DNA of 25,955 nt from DSWT01 sp035415725 (GCA_035415725.1 DAOOGN010000062.1:1-25955); one strand, 5' to 3'. Shown: positions 8,535 to 16,319, counted from the first letter of the stretch. Program-made: numbers and translations. The notes: a model not told the origin generated them from the letters alone.

Positions 8535-9215
8535 TCAATGCGCCGGTGCGAGATATAAAAACACAGCCAGATAATGGCACAGGCTCCCTATTAACACAAA
8601 AATGTGCCAGACACCGTGCATGTAAGGGATCTTCTTCAGCGCGTAGAAGATGACGCCGATGGTGTACGCCGCACCGCCGGCCGCCAGCCAGACCAACCCG
8701 CCTACCGGGATATGGTGCAACAACGACTTGAGCATGAGGACGCCTAACCAGCCCATCAAAATGTACATCAGCACCGATAGTTTTTGCAGGCGGTTGATGA
8801 ACAGCGCCTTGAAGCCCACACCCAAAATCGCCAGGCCCCAGATGAGGATGAGGAATGCCCATCCCCACGCCTCCTGCACGCCGAGCAGCAGGAAGGGTGT
8901 GTACGTCCCGGCGATCAGCAGGAAGATCGAAGCATGATCGATGATGCGGAAGACGCGCTTGACCTTCGGATGCTGGAAGCTGTGGTAGAGCGTCGAAGCC
9001 ACGTACAGCATCACCAGCGATGCGCCGTAGATGCTAAAGCTCACCACCTGCGTCACGTTGCCGTAGAGGACGGCCAACATCACCAATACCGTCAGCCCGG
9101 CGATGCTCAACGCTGCGCCGATCCCATGGGTGACGCCGTTCATAATCTCCTCACCCAGCGAGTAAAGGTGGGTGAACGTGCGATCTTTCAAATCCTTCAA
9201 TGGGTCAGATGTCAT
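8535..9215 (-). CDS. Hemolysin III / PAQR-family membrane protein
   Basis: A 226-residue integral membrane protein with seven predicted helices, matching the HlyIII/YqfA (PAQR) family in length. Family motifs are EIMNGVTHGIGA at the N-terminus, STLYHSFQHPKVKRVFRIIDHASIFLLIAGTYTPF (split here over helices 2-3, with its His and Asp) and GVWHIFVLIGSLCHYLAV near the C-terminus with two more His. The conserved His/Asp set forms a metal site in PAQR proteins. The physiological role in bacteria is poorly defined and hemolytic activity should not be assumed. The ATG at 9215 lies 10 nt after the stop of a small zinc-ribbon-like gene, so the two probably share a transcript. Confidence 0.93.
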   Translation of the reverse strand: MTSDPLKDLKDRTFTHLYSLGEEIMNGVTHGIGAALSIAGLTVLVMLAVLYGNVTQVVSFSIYGASLVMLYVASTLYHSFQHPKVKRVFRIIDHASIFLLIAGTYTPFLLLGVQEAWGWAFLILIWGLAILGVGFKALFINRLQKLSVLMYILMGWLGVLMLKSLLHHIPVGGLVWLAAGGAAYTIGVIFYALKKIPYMHGVWHIFVLIGSLCHYLAVFLYLAPAH

Positions 9216-9225
9216 ACTCTCTCAC

Positions 9226-9447
9226 TTACTGTGGAATGTAGCCACATCTTTCACATACATACGGATGTGCGCAGCAGCCGACGACGGTATACGCATACAC
9301 CAGCATGTGCTCCTGCTCTTCGATTGCGCCGCAAAGCCGGCATTGCCGTCGCCAGCAGTAGACGGCGTCCATGCCTAGCTCCACCCATTGGTGGCGGCAT
9401 GGCGCGCGCAGCTTAACCGCATCGCCATGGGGCAGTAGGGGATCCAA
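9226..9447 (-). CDS. Small zinc-ribbon-like protein
   Basis: A 73-residue protein I do not recognise by name. It has CRHQWVELG followed by RQCRLCG and, after an acidic/aromatic stretch, CC...CERCG near the C-terminus, so at least two CxxC knuckles plus Cys/His could bind one or two zinc ions. The start is TTG at 9447, supported by GGGAGGT 8 nt upstream; the internal ATG at 9372 would remove the CxH part of the ribbon. It ends 10 nt before hlyIII, implying co-expression. The short length lowers certainty, but the Shine-Dalgarno, Cys spacing and operon position agree. Confidence 0.65.
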   Translation of the reverse strand: MDPLLPHGDAVKLRAPCRHQWVELGMDAVYCWRRQCRLCGAIEEQEHMLVYAYTVVGCCAHPYVCERCGYIPQ

Positions 9448-9455
9448 ACAGCTTT

Positions 9456-9462
9456 ACCTCCC
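9456..9462 (-). promoter_or_regulatory. Shine-Dalgarno deciding a TTG start
   Basis: GGGAGGT on the minus strand lies 8 nt before TTG 9447. It fixes the start of the zinc-ribbon-like gene at an unusual codon, since no ATG in frame would keep the first Cys-His pair. Confidence 0.7.
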
Positions 9463-9535
9463 GCTTTCTGATCACTATAGGATACCACCGGAGATGAGAA
9501 TGTCCACACTTTTCCAATAATCTGTCTTATACCCC

Positions 9536-10471
9536 TTAGCCGACGATTTTTTCGTGGCTCTGGTATTTCGTTTCCAACTGCGTTTTGGGCAAATAACGGG
9601 TCTCGAGCGCGCGGTAGTTCTTTAGCCCCACAAAGTCGGTGAATTCTTCGAACGAAGAGACCCACCCGGTCTGTCCCGGCAGCGTGCCGGTCGGCGATTC
9701 TCGCAATGCGGTGAAGAAGTTCATCAGCGCTTTGTGGGCGACCATAATGGAGGCTACGGGGATGGACACCCGCCCGACGCCCATTTCGGCCAGTGTGGGG
9801 ATGGGAATCAATTCAGTTTTCACGCCGGTGATCGCGTCCATCAGATTGACCGACAGCGGCCCGGGGAGCGCCGTGACCGCCTTCTCCACATCGGCTTTGG
9901 TCTTGATCCCGTCAATGAAAACGATGTCTGCGCCGGCCTCCAGGTATAGATGGCAGCGGCGGATGGCCTCATCCAAACCAAGTGGAGCAAACGCATCGGT
10001 GCGCGCATTGAGGATGAAATCCTTGTCCATGCGGTCTCGCACGTCGGCGCAGGCACGTACCTTCCCCGCCATCTCTTCCGCCGGGATGACCTCCTTGCCG
10101 GCCATGTGGCCGCAACGCTTGGGGAACACCTGATCCTCGATGTTCATCCCTGCTACGCCCATCGTGATCAGCCGCTCGGTGACCCACGCGGCGTTGAGCG
10201 CGTTGCCGCCGCCCGTATCCGCATCGGCCATGACCGGGATGTTAACGGCCTGGGCGATATTCCAGGTCATATCGAGAATGTCCTTCATCTGCACCAGCCC
10301 GATATCGGGTTTGCCAAGCAGGGAAGCGGCCAGCCCGTACCCGGAGACCTGAACGGCCTCAAAGCCGCATGCCTCAATCACCAGAGCGCTGAGCACATCG
10401 TAGCACCCCGGTACGACGACAGCGCGCCGTTCCATAATGGCGGCGCGTAAAACCTGGCTTTTGGTTTTCAA
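9536..10471 (-). CDS. Isocitrate lyase / PEP mutase family lyase
   Basis: A 311-residue enzyme of the isocitrate lyase/phosphoenolpyruvate mutase superfamily, close in size to methylisocitrate and dimethylmalate lyases (about 290-300). These cleave or decarboxylate 2-hydroxy or oxo diacids with Mg2+. Visible: PGCYDVLSA (Tyr24-Asp25), MADADTGGGN with metal-binding D83/D85, E112-D113, and the lyase loop KRCGH at 118-122 with catalytic Cys120, which separates it from PEP mutases and oxaloacetate decarboxylases. The start is TTG 10471, supported by AGGAGGT at 10477-10483. It is read after a cluster of inserted repeats. No prpB/prpC context is seen, so the substrate is undetermined. Confidence 0.88.
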   Translation of the reverse strand: MKTKSQVLRAAIMERRAVVVPGCYDVLSALVIEACGFEAVQVSGYGLAASLLGKPDIGLVQMKDILDMTWNIAQAVNIPVMADADTGGGNALNAAWVTERLITMGVAGMNIEDQVFPKRCGHMAGKEVIPAEEMAGKVRACADVRDRMDKDFILNARTDAFAPLGLDEAIRRCHLYLEAGADIVFIDGIKTKADVEKAVTALPGPLSVNLMDAITGVKTELIPIPTLAEMGVGRVSIPVASIMVAHKALMNFFTALRESPTGTLPGQTGWVSSFEEFTDFVGLKNYRALETRYLPKTQLETKYQSHEKIVG

Positions 10472-10476
10472 GATGG

Positions 10477-10483
10477 ACCTCCT
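10477..10483 (-). promoter_or_regulatory. Shine-Dalgarno deciding a TTG start
   Basis: AGGAGGT on the minus strand, 5 nt before TTG 10471, supports translation of the lyase from TTG. The next in-frame ATG is twelve codons inside the protein and would remove part of the first helix. Confidence 0.75.
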
Positions 10484-10494
10484 GTATAAAACTT

Positions 10495-10823
10495 GTATCT
10501 ATAGGACTTACGCAAATTTCCGTTTGTAGTGACGGCTTTAGCCGTTCTTAGCTCCTCAGAGACGCCTGAAGGCGTCACTACAAATCCTCCGCCGCTTGAT
10601 TCGAGCCAGGCTGGCGTAAGTCCTGTCTATTCTGGCTCGTAAACCCGGCAAAACAGTTTATTCCCTATAGCAGGTTTGGCGCGGATTTTGGTAGGCAAAG
10701 GACTCTTGGATGGCGCGATAGGCGTGTTTCTATAAGTCCATCCCCTCTTCCCCCCCGCTTGCGGGGGGATAAGAGAGTCATCCTATGGCCGAAGTGTCAA
10801 CATCTTATGCACCATCCCCACGC
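10495..10823 (+). mobile_element. MITE-like element, copy B (decayed, interrupted)
   Basis: The left end GTATCTAT (10495-10502) is separated by a 123-bp insertion from its continuation TCTATTCTGGCTCGTAAACC (10626 on), which aligns with the ends of copies A1 and E. The following stretch (TTTGGCGCGGATTTTGG, GGATGGCGCGATAGGCGTG, CCGCTTGCGGGG) matches the family but has diverged, and the central long hairpin and right end are missing. It runs up to the stop codon of the SDR gene. It separates the SDR gene from the downstream lyase. Confidence 0.75.
10503..10625. mobile_element. Second MITE-like element nested in copy B
   Basis: An 11-bp perfect terminal inverted repeat, AGGACTTACGC (10503-10513) / GCGTAAGTCCT (10614-10624), encloses a 12-bp inverted repeat TTTGTAGTGACG (10523-10534) / CGTCACTACAAA (10573-10584). 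Within that are two small perfect hairpins, ACGGCT-tt-AGCCGT (10532-10545) and GACGCCT-ga-AGGCGTC (10561-10576). TCTAT flanks it on both sides (10498-10502, 10626-10630), consistent with a 5-bp target duplication. It has no coding capacity, so any transposition would need an enzyme supplied elsewhere. Confidence 0.8.
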
Positions 10824-11786
10824 TTATGCAGGGTGACGTTGGTATTCGCGCCAATAGGGAGAAAGCTTGAGTATCGAACGTCGCACAAACGGGCGCGCTA
10901 ACGGCATGAGGTACTTCCGCCAGCCCAACACGGCGGCGATCTCGCTCACGATGTCATCCCAGGTGGTGCGCTGATATTGCAAGAGACGCTGGCTTTCCTC
11001 TGTATCCAGCCAATCGGTGACGTATTCCTGGGTCGTAAATGCTTCGTCAGGCAGCGGGCCAATGCCCATGGCCGTCAGGATCTGCCCCAGGTAGGTACGG
11101 TAGGTCACCTGACAACGCGCGCCGCCGCCGATAAGCCATATTTTGCCCCATACGGCATCACAATGGAGTGCATTTGCCAGCGCCAGTGCCACGTCGCGTG
11201 GATGAATCACTTCCATGCGGGTGTCCAGCCTGATTTCATACATGATGGGATGCGCCTCACGCAAGGCAATGTGCGGCACATCGGCGAACCGGAGGATCGT
11301 CCAGGTCAGGGTGGAATCCTTGACCATCGCCTCGCACGCGATTTTGTGCTCGGTGTAGGGATCGGTGGCGACGACAGGATCGGTCACACGGCGCGGCGGC
11401 GGCAGATGGCGTGTGTGGCCGAAAAGGTCAAAGGTGGAGGCCAGCAGAAATTTCGGGGGTGTGCTCTGCGCCTGCGCTGCCTCCAACAGATGGCGCGTCC
11501 CCTCGACGTTGACCTGCCGCGCCAATTCCGGCATTTCATCGCTCTGCGGCGGGATGATGGCCGCCAGGTGGATAATGGCATCACAGCCAGATACGGCGTG
11601 GCGCACGGCGTCGGCGTCGCGCACGTCACCCCACAGTACTTCGACGCGGTCACCAAAGCGCGCGGCGACGGCCTCGGTGGGCTTGGTGCGTATATCGAAA
11701 CAGCGCACCTCATGCCCCTGCTGCAACAATTCCTCAGTAGTATATGAGCCAATGTGTCCAAAGGCACCGGTCAACAGGACTTTCAT
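10824..11786 (-). CDS. NAD-dependent epimerase/dehydratase (extended SDR)
   Basis: A 320-residue extended short-chain dehydrogenase/reductase of the NAD(P)-dependent epimerase/dehydratase type. TGAFGHIG at 6-13 is the dinucleotide-binding loop; Asp31 after the second strand favours NAD over NADP; HLAAIIPP is the fourth-strand motif; Tyr144 and Lys148 (DPYTEHK) with a Ser/Thr at 117-118 form the active site. Such enzymes act on nucleotide sugars or related hydroxy compounds; the substrate cannot be read from sequence. ATG 11786 has AAGGAGT 5 nt upstream. A MITE copy sits 54 nt upstream and a decayed copy starts right after the stop. Confidence 0.9.
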   Translation of the reverse strand: MKVLLTGAFGHIGSYTTEELLQQGHEVRCFDIRTKPTEAVAARFGDRVEVLWGDVRDADAVRHAVSGCDAIIHLAAIIPPQSDEMPELARQVNVEGTRHLLEAAQAQSTPPKFLLASTFDLFGHTRHLPPPRRVTDPVVATDPYTEHKIACEAMVKDSTLTWTILRFADVPHIALREAHPIMYEIRLDTRMEVIHPRDVALALANALHCDAVWGKIWLIGGGARCQVTYRTYLGQILTAMGIGPLPDEAFTTQEYVTDWLDTEESQRLLQYQRTTWDDIVSEIAAVLGWRKYLMPLARPFVRRSILKLSPYWREYQRHPA

Positions 11787-11840
11787 CTTTCACTCCTTGT
11801 TCCCTCTTTGAAATATATCAGGTGCACGTTAAAATTTTCA

Positions 11841-12118
11841 TAACTATTCAGCCACCCTTGCCAGGTGGCGAACGGGACTTTGGGGAGGGCACATAATAGG
11901 TTACCCCTTCGGCAGGTGCTGACCCTCTCATCCCCCAACCCCCTTCTCCCCCGCCAGCGGGGAAGAAGGGGGCAAGAGGGGGTGTGGCGGGCGGCTTCGC
12001 CGCCCGCCACACCCCCTCCCAAAATCCCCCTTCCTGGGGGGAAGGGGGGCAGGGGGAATGGGTTTATAGAAACACGCATATCTTGTCATACAGAAGGTTT
12101 ACTAGCCTGAATAGATAC
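11841..12118 (-). mobile_element. MITE-like element, copy C (inverted orientation, 278 bp)
   Basis: Read on the minus strand it runs GTATCTATTCAGGC...GGCTGAATAGTTA. AAATTTTCA flanks it at 11832-11840 and 12119-12127 (9 bp), a different sequence from the flanks of A1 and E. The central hairpin is a perfect 20-bp stem (11976-11995/11999-12018). On the minus strand a C-rich/G-rich hairpin is followed by ATTTT, a terminator-like arrangement lying between the oligopeptidase gene and the SDR gene. No coding capacity. Confidence 0.85.
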
Positions 12119-12260
12119 AAATTTTCATTTTCTATTAGCCGATTGAGCCGATATATACGTTGTGAGCTGACAAAAAATCGGCTCAGTCTGCTGATAACAG
12201 AGGAAATTTCAGCGTACATTCAGTATAAACCGCGCCTCTCGCCCATCTCCGTGGTTCAAA

Positions 12261-14024
12261 TCATCCATACTGCTCTAACTCATCGAGCCTCGCAGCGAGC
12301 AAATCAAAACCGCCCTGCCAGAAATCGGGCGAAGCCATGTCGAAGCCCGCTTCGCTGATGATGTGATGGGGACTGGCGGAACCGCCGTAGGCGAGGATGC
12401 GCAGGTAGGTCGGCTCGAAGGCCTGGCCCAGTTCCTTGTACTGGCGATAGAGCGCCAGCACGAGCAGGTTGCCGAAGGCATAGGCATAGCAATAGAAGGG
12501 TCGGTCGTAGATGTGGGGAATCGCCAGCCATTCGAAACGGAAGTCGTCGCTCAGTTCCATCGCGTCGCCAAACTGCTCTCGCAGGTTATTGAGATAAGCC
12601 GCATACAGATCGTCAGGCCTGGCGCCGTCCACAATCATCTGGTGGGCCTGTTTCTCGAAGAGGACGAAATATCCCTGCCGGACAATCGTGGCGTAGGCGT
12701 CATCCAGCAGCGTGCTGATGAGCGCGCGCCGCACGGCAGGGTCCCGTTCCTCCGCCAGCAGCTTGTCGTTGAGCAGCATCTCGCCGAAGACAGATGCCGT
12801 CTCCGCCATCGGCAGCGAGGCGTGGAAGGTGAGCGGGGAATGATCTGCCGCCATCAGCGCGTGGACGGCGTGCCCTAGCTCGTGCGCCAGCGTGGAAACG
12901 TCCTGGATTTTGCCCTGGAAGCTCATCTGTACCCAGGGCGTCACCGTGGGCAGGGGACCGTAGCAGAATGCGCCGTCCATCTTGCGCGGGCGGATTTCGC
13001 TGTCGAGATGTTCGGCTTGCAACACGTGCAGGGCGCGGTCGGCGAGTGAGGGTGAGAACGCGCGATAGGCCGCATCGACCATCCGCACGGCGGCGTCGAA
13101 GGTGTAGGTCTTTTCTACCTCGGCGAGCGGCGCGTATAGATCATAGCGGCGCAGACGGTCCACGCCCAAGGCACGCGCCTTGAAGCGGAAAAAGCGTTGG
13201 AAGAGCGGCACATTCCGGCGGATGACGTCCAACAGGGTCTCCACCACCGCGTCGGGGATGTCGTTTTCGAGATTGCGCACGTTGATCGGACTGGCGAATG
13301 CGCGCAGTTTCAGGTTTTCGGCCTGCCAGTCGCGCACGCGGGCAGCATAGATGTAGGCCAGCACGTCGGCCTGGGCGGCGTAGACGCGGTACAACTCCTG
13401 GTACGCCGCCGCGCGCAGGTCGGGAGCGGGGCTGGTAATGTAGAACAACAACTGCCCGCGCGTCAGTTCTTTCTCTGAGCCGTCCACCGTCAGGTGAAAT
13501 TTGAAGGCGTTCGTCAGCATCTCGTAGAGTGTCTTGACGGCCTGAATGCCGTTGACATTCTTAATGTTGATGATCTTCTCCTCGGCTTCGCTGAGCGTGT
13601 GCGGTTTGAAGCGACGCAGGCTTTCCAGGAAATAGCGGAGATCACCGGAGTTTGCCATCAGCCGCGCCGCCGCCTCATCGTCCAGCGCTTTCCACCACAA
13701 CTCGAAGAAGAGTGTGCGGTTCTGCATATCGGCGGCGAACTGTTCCACGCGCCCGCGAAACGTCAGCGCGTCCTGGTTAGCGACGTCTTCCGAGAACCAG
13801 AGATAGGCGTAGGCTATCAGGCGTTCGGCGTCGGCGTAGAGCTGCTCATAACGGCGGAGAATATCGAGGAACACTTCCTGATCCATAGCGGGTGCGAGCC
13901 GGTCGCGCAACGCCTCGATCTCGCCAAGTCGGGTTTCGATGTCCGCAAAATACGCCTCAACTGCCGGCGTTCCGCCCGGCGCGAGTAAGTCATCCAGTTC
14001 CCAACGTTGGGGTTTATATGCCAT
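12261..14024 (-). CDS. M3-family oligoendopeptidase (PepF type)
   Basis: A 587-residue zinc peptidase of family M3, PepF/oligoendopeptidase F branch, within the usual 560-610 length. These cytoplasmic enzymes hydrolyse short peptides. The zinc site is visible as HELGH at about 381-385 (H381, E382, H385), with a third Glu ligand in SVFGEMLLND some 25-30 residues later. The C-terminal FEWLAIPHIYDRPFYCYAYAFG region (quoted in part) carries the substrate-contacting His/Tyr residues of the family. ATG 14024 is chosen because GGAGGA lies 5 nt upstream; a start at 14072 would add a non-conserved tail. No operon partner is evident: 95 nt upstream is the stop of an unrelated gene. Confidence 0.93.
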   Translation of the reverse strand: MAYKPQRWELDDLLAPGGTPAVEAYFADIETRLGEIEALRDRLAPAMDQEVFLDILRRYEQLYADAERLIAYAYLWFSEDVANQDALTFRGRVEQFAADMQNRTLFFELWWKALDDEAAARLMANSGDLRYFLESLRRFKPHTLSEAEEKIINIKNVNGIQAVKTLYEMLTNAFKFHLTVDGSEKELTRGQLLFYITSPAPDLRAAAYQELYRVYAAQADVLAYIYAARVRDWQAENLKLRAFASPINVRNLENDIPDAVVETLLDVIRRNVPLFQRFFRFKARALGVDRLRRYDLYAPLAEVEKTYTFDAAVRMVDAAYRAFSPSLADRALHVLQAEHLDSEIRPRKMDGAFCYGPLPTVTPWVQMSFQGKIQDVSTLAHELGHAVHALMAADHSPLTFHASLPMAETASVFGEMLLNDKLLAEERDPAVRRALISTLLDDAYATIVRQGYFVLFEKQAHQMIVDGARPDDLYAAYLNNLREQFGDAMELSDDFRFEWLAIPHIYDRPFYCYAYAFGNLLVLALYRQYKELGQAFEPTYLRILAYGGSASPHHIISEAGFDMASPDFWQGGFDLLAARLDELEQYG

Positions 14025-14059
14025 AGCTGTCCTCCATTCTGAAAAGGGTCGATTTTGTA

Positions 14060-14078
14060 GGCGAATTGGCAATTCGCC
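14060..14078. repeat. Perfect 19-bp palindrome
   Basis: GGCGAATTG-G-CAATTCGCC is a perfect 9-bp stem around a single G. A half copy (CAATTCGCCCT followed by GCCGCG) occurs at about 8023-8041, so it belongs to a dispersed repeat. It lies between the 247-residue protein gene and the oligopeptidase and has no U-rich tail on either strand, so a terminator role is weak. Confidence 0.6.
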
Positions 14079-14119
14079 CTCTGCCGCGAGTGACCAACGG
14101 GTGTGAATCTAGTGTGCTA

Positions 14120-14863
14120 TTATACTTCACATGGGGGTTCGCCGGCGACTGAGTGAAGCAGTTCTGCCGCCGCCTCAACCTGCTCTGCCGTCCCGCTGAC
14201 GCCGATCCATGCCGAACCTTCTGCACCGAAGATGCCGCCGCCCGCGATCAGGAACGGCTCAGCTCCCGTGAGAAGTTGAATGGCGTCCAGTTCGGTGAAG
14301 ACCTCACCCGGCAGGGGCATCAACCGCGGACCTTCCGCGTCCGGCGCGTTGACCCGCTGCGCCAGGGTGTAGATGTCGTCGAGGACGCGCTTCTCCAGGC
14401 CGATGGGGACGATCAACTGCACGCGCCGCCCGATGACCGTGGGCACGATCGCCATCACGGTGCCGCCCTGGGGATGGCCGACCTGCACGGCGGCCTGCCC
14501 GTAGGGATCGAAGGCATTCCCGCCCTTGAGAACGACGTCGCCGGCCTTCAGGCTTTCCGCTACATCAAAGACCGTTTTGCCGGGCTGCCACTGTCCATCC
14601 ACGATGACGACATCGCCGGCCAATTCAGCTTGGGGCAGCTTGGCGCCAGGCGCCACGGTCACGCCGCGCCGGAACCCGACGCGGGAGAACCCTTTCGCCT
14701 GTCCAAGCAGTGTGAGAATTTCCTCGGCTACGTAGCCGTTGGTTGTCCCGGCGACGATGAGCAGTGTGCCCTTTTGCAGCACGCGTTGTATGTCGGGATG
14801 CTGTGCCATGCCCTTCCCGATCAAACGTTTGCCCATGACAGGTGTCAAATTGAACTGTCTCAT
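14120..14863 (-). CDS. Conserved-looking protein of unknown function
   Basis: A 247-residue soluble protein that I cannot assign to a named family. It has repeated beta/alpha character: KGTLLIVAGTTNGYVAEEIL near 31-50, GDVVIVDGQW near 83-92, AGDVVLKGGNAFDPYGQAAV near 107-126, VQLIVPIGLEKRVL near 148-161 and LIAGGGIFGAEGSAWIGVSG near 206-225. The Gly-rich turns and GGTTxxxxAEEL-like phrase recall NagB/RpiA/DeoR sensor-type Rossmann folds, but this is only a visual resemblance. ATG 14863 has AAGGAGT 5 nt upstream. It is flanked by a peptidase and an aldo/keto reductase that give no shared theme. Confidence 0.8.
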   Translation of the reverse strand: MRQFNLTPVMGKRLIGKGMAQHPDIQRVLQKGTLLIVAGTTNGYVAEEILTLLGQAKGFSRVGFRRGVTVAPGAKLPQAELAGDVVIVDGQWQPGKTVFDVAESLKAGDVVLKGGNAFDPYGQAAVQVGHPQGGTVMAIVPTVIGRRVQLIVPIGLEKRVLDDIYTLAQRVNAPDAEGPRLMPLPGEVFTELDAIQLLTGAEPFLIAGGGIFGAEGSAWIGVSGTAEQVEAAAELLHSVAGEPPCEV

Positions 14864-14977
14864 AGTTTACTCCTTTGGTCTTATAGTCTCAATAGATCCC
14901 AAAATGCTCCGCAGGGATCTGGTGGTCCCCGTTCTGGTCTGGAGGCGATTCAGGCCAAGCGAAATTAGATCTACCGA

Positions 14978-15946
14978 TTACGGCAGCGGTTCGCCACGAC
15001 CGGCGTTGAAGAGGACGTACCACTCTTCGCGGGTCAGTGTGACGGCGTCCGCCTGGCAACTGGCGACGATGCGTTCCGGCTTCGTCGTGCCGATGATGGG
15101 CTGGATGCCTGCCGGATGTCGCAGTAGCCACGCCAGCGCGATGGCTTCCGGCGTCGTCCCGTGTCGCTGTGCCATCTGCGCGACCAACGCCGCTGTATTT
15201 TTGACGCGCGGGGCAGCGTCGGCGGGCGGGTTCAGCACCTGTCCGTTAGCTACCGGCCCCCATGCCTGGATGAGGATGCCGTGCAAACGGCAGTAGTCCA
15301 AAATGCCGCTCGCCAATGCCTCCGGTTTGTTTTCCACGTTAACGACGACGCCCTCACTGATTAAGTAATGATGCAAGAGGCTCAATTGCACCTGGTTGGC
15401 GATGAGCGGTTGGGTGAGACTGGCTTGGAGCAGCGCGATTTGAGCGACGTTGTGATTGCTGACGCCGAAATAGCGGACTTTGCCGCTGGCGTGCAATTCA
15501 TCGAGAGCGCGGGCGACTTCTTCCGGTTCCACCAGCGCATCGGGACGATGCAGCAGCAGAATGTCCAGATAGTCGGTGCGCAGGCGACGCAAGCTACCTT
15601 CCACCGACGCTATGATGTGCTCGTAACTGAAATCATAGCGTTGTGGATCATCGGGATTCGGAACACCGGGAAAGCGAATGCCGCACTTACTTTGCAGTAC
15701 AATCTTGTCGCGGGGGATGACATTCCACGCTGCGGCAAAGGCTTCTTCGGATTTGCCGCGCGCGTAGATGTCGGCATGGTCGAACAGCGTGATGCCCTGT
15801 TCGTAGGCGGTGATGACGGCCCTGACCGCCGCGTCCTTGCCGGCCTGCGTGAGAGGCTCTGTTCCCCATCCCCCGCCGATTCTCATACATCCGTAAGCGA
15901 TACGGGAGACGGTCAAGTCGGTATGTGGAATTGGGTAGGTTTTCAT
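14978..15946 (-). CDS. Aldo/keto reductase (YdhF-like)
   Basis: A 322-residue NADPH-type aldo/keto reductase with the (beta/alpha)8 barrel. The full catalytic tetrad is visible: Asp56 and Tyr61 (FDHADIYARG), Lys87 (VLQSKCG) and His133 (LLLHRP). The C-terminal IIGTTKPERI is the cofactor phosphate-binding segment. The overall pattern (TVSRIAYGCMRIGG, LAWLLRHPAGIQPIIG) is closest to the E. coli YdhF-like branch. ATG 15946 has AAGGAGCT upstream with 7-nt spacing; the ATG at 15973 lacks this. The natural carbonyl substrate is unknown. Confidence 0.92.
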   Translation of the reverse strand: MKTYPIPHTDLTVSRIAYGCMRIGGGWGTEPLTQAGKDAAVRAVITAYEQGITLFDHADIYARGKSEEAFAAAWNVIPRDKIVLQSKCGIRFPGVPNPDDPQRYDFSYEHIIASVEGSLRRLRTDYLDILLLHRPDALVEPEEVARALDELHASGKVRYFGVSNHNVAQIALLQASLTQPLIANQVQLSLLHHYLISEGVVVNVENKPEALASGILDYCRLHGILIQAWGPVANGQVLNPPADAAPRVKNTAALVAQMAQRHGTTPEAIALAWLLRHPAGIQPIIGTTKPERIVASCQADAVTLTREEWYVLFNAGRGEPLP

Positions 15947-16136
15947 TGTATGTAGCTCCTTATTTGAGTTCAAAGGGTTATTTTGAAGAGAATGGCAACG
16001 TTAAAATTGGCAATCCGCTAAATCTTGCTATGCTAGGGTTGGCGGAGTGAGACAGACCCGACGATGAAGACAATCCGCTCCTTCGAATAACAAGTTTTGC
16101 GTAAACGTGCTTATCTGAAACGAAATAATGTGGAGA

Positions 16137-16223
16137 GTGTGGCGGGCGGCTTTGCCGCCCGCCACATGACGAACCATCCCCCAAGTCCCATTCGCCACCT
16201 GGCAAAGGCGGCTGAATAGTTAC
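16137..16223 (+). mobile_element. MITE-like element, copy D (right-end remnant)
   Basis: The central hairpin GTGTGGCGGGCGGC-ttt-GCCGCCCGCCACA is followed by CCCCCAAGTCCC, CACCTGGCAA and the family right end CTGAATAGTTAC (16212-16223). The left end and the first hairpin are missing, and I see no flanking duplication. Confidence 0.78.
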
Positions 16224-16272
16224 GATTGTACTATGAACCGACAGGAATGACAACTGCCCTTCTATACACCAA

Positions 16273-16297
16273 AGCCCCTCGATACAATCGAGGGGCT
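16273..16297 (-). terminator. Hairpin terminator after the LysM gene
   Basis: AGCCCCTCGAT-aca-ATCGAGGGGCT is a perfect 11-bp stem with a 3-nt loop. On the minus strand it lies 23 nt after the LysM gene stop and is followed by TTTGG, a short U-run. It fits an intrinsic terminator with a weak U tail. Confidence 0.7.
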
Positions 16298-16319
16298 GGT
16301 GATGTACATCTCTTCGAAT

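Larger units (their letters stand above)
15947..16319. other. Intergenic stretch with MITE remnant and terminator
   Basis: This 373-nt gap contains no gene I can support. It holds a right-end fragment of the MITE family (16137-16223) and a strong hairpin (16273-16297) after the LysM gene. An open frame through the fragment (15978-16253) translates repeat sequence and is not credible. The AKR Shine-Dalgarno lies at its left edge. Confidence 0.7.

Noticed and set aside
11783..12110. Open frames on both strands across copy C
   Set aside because: They translate the MITE hairpins; similar nonsense peptides arise from other copies, so the similarity is at DNA level.
14060..14078. The palindrome as an intrinsic terminator
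   Set aside because: There is no U-rich tail on either strand, and a half copy elsewhere points to a dispersed repeat.
15978..16253. A 91-codon minus-strand frame
   Set aside because: It crosses a MITE remnant and has no supporting start or motif.
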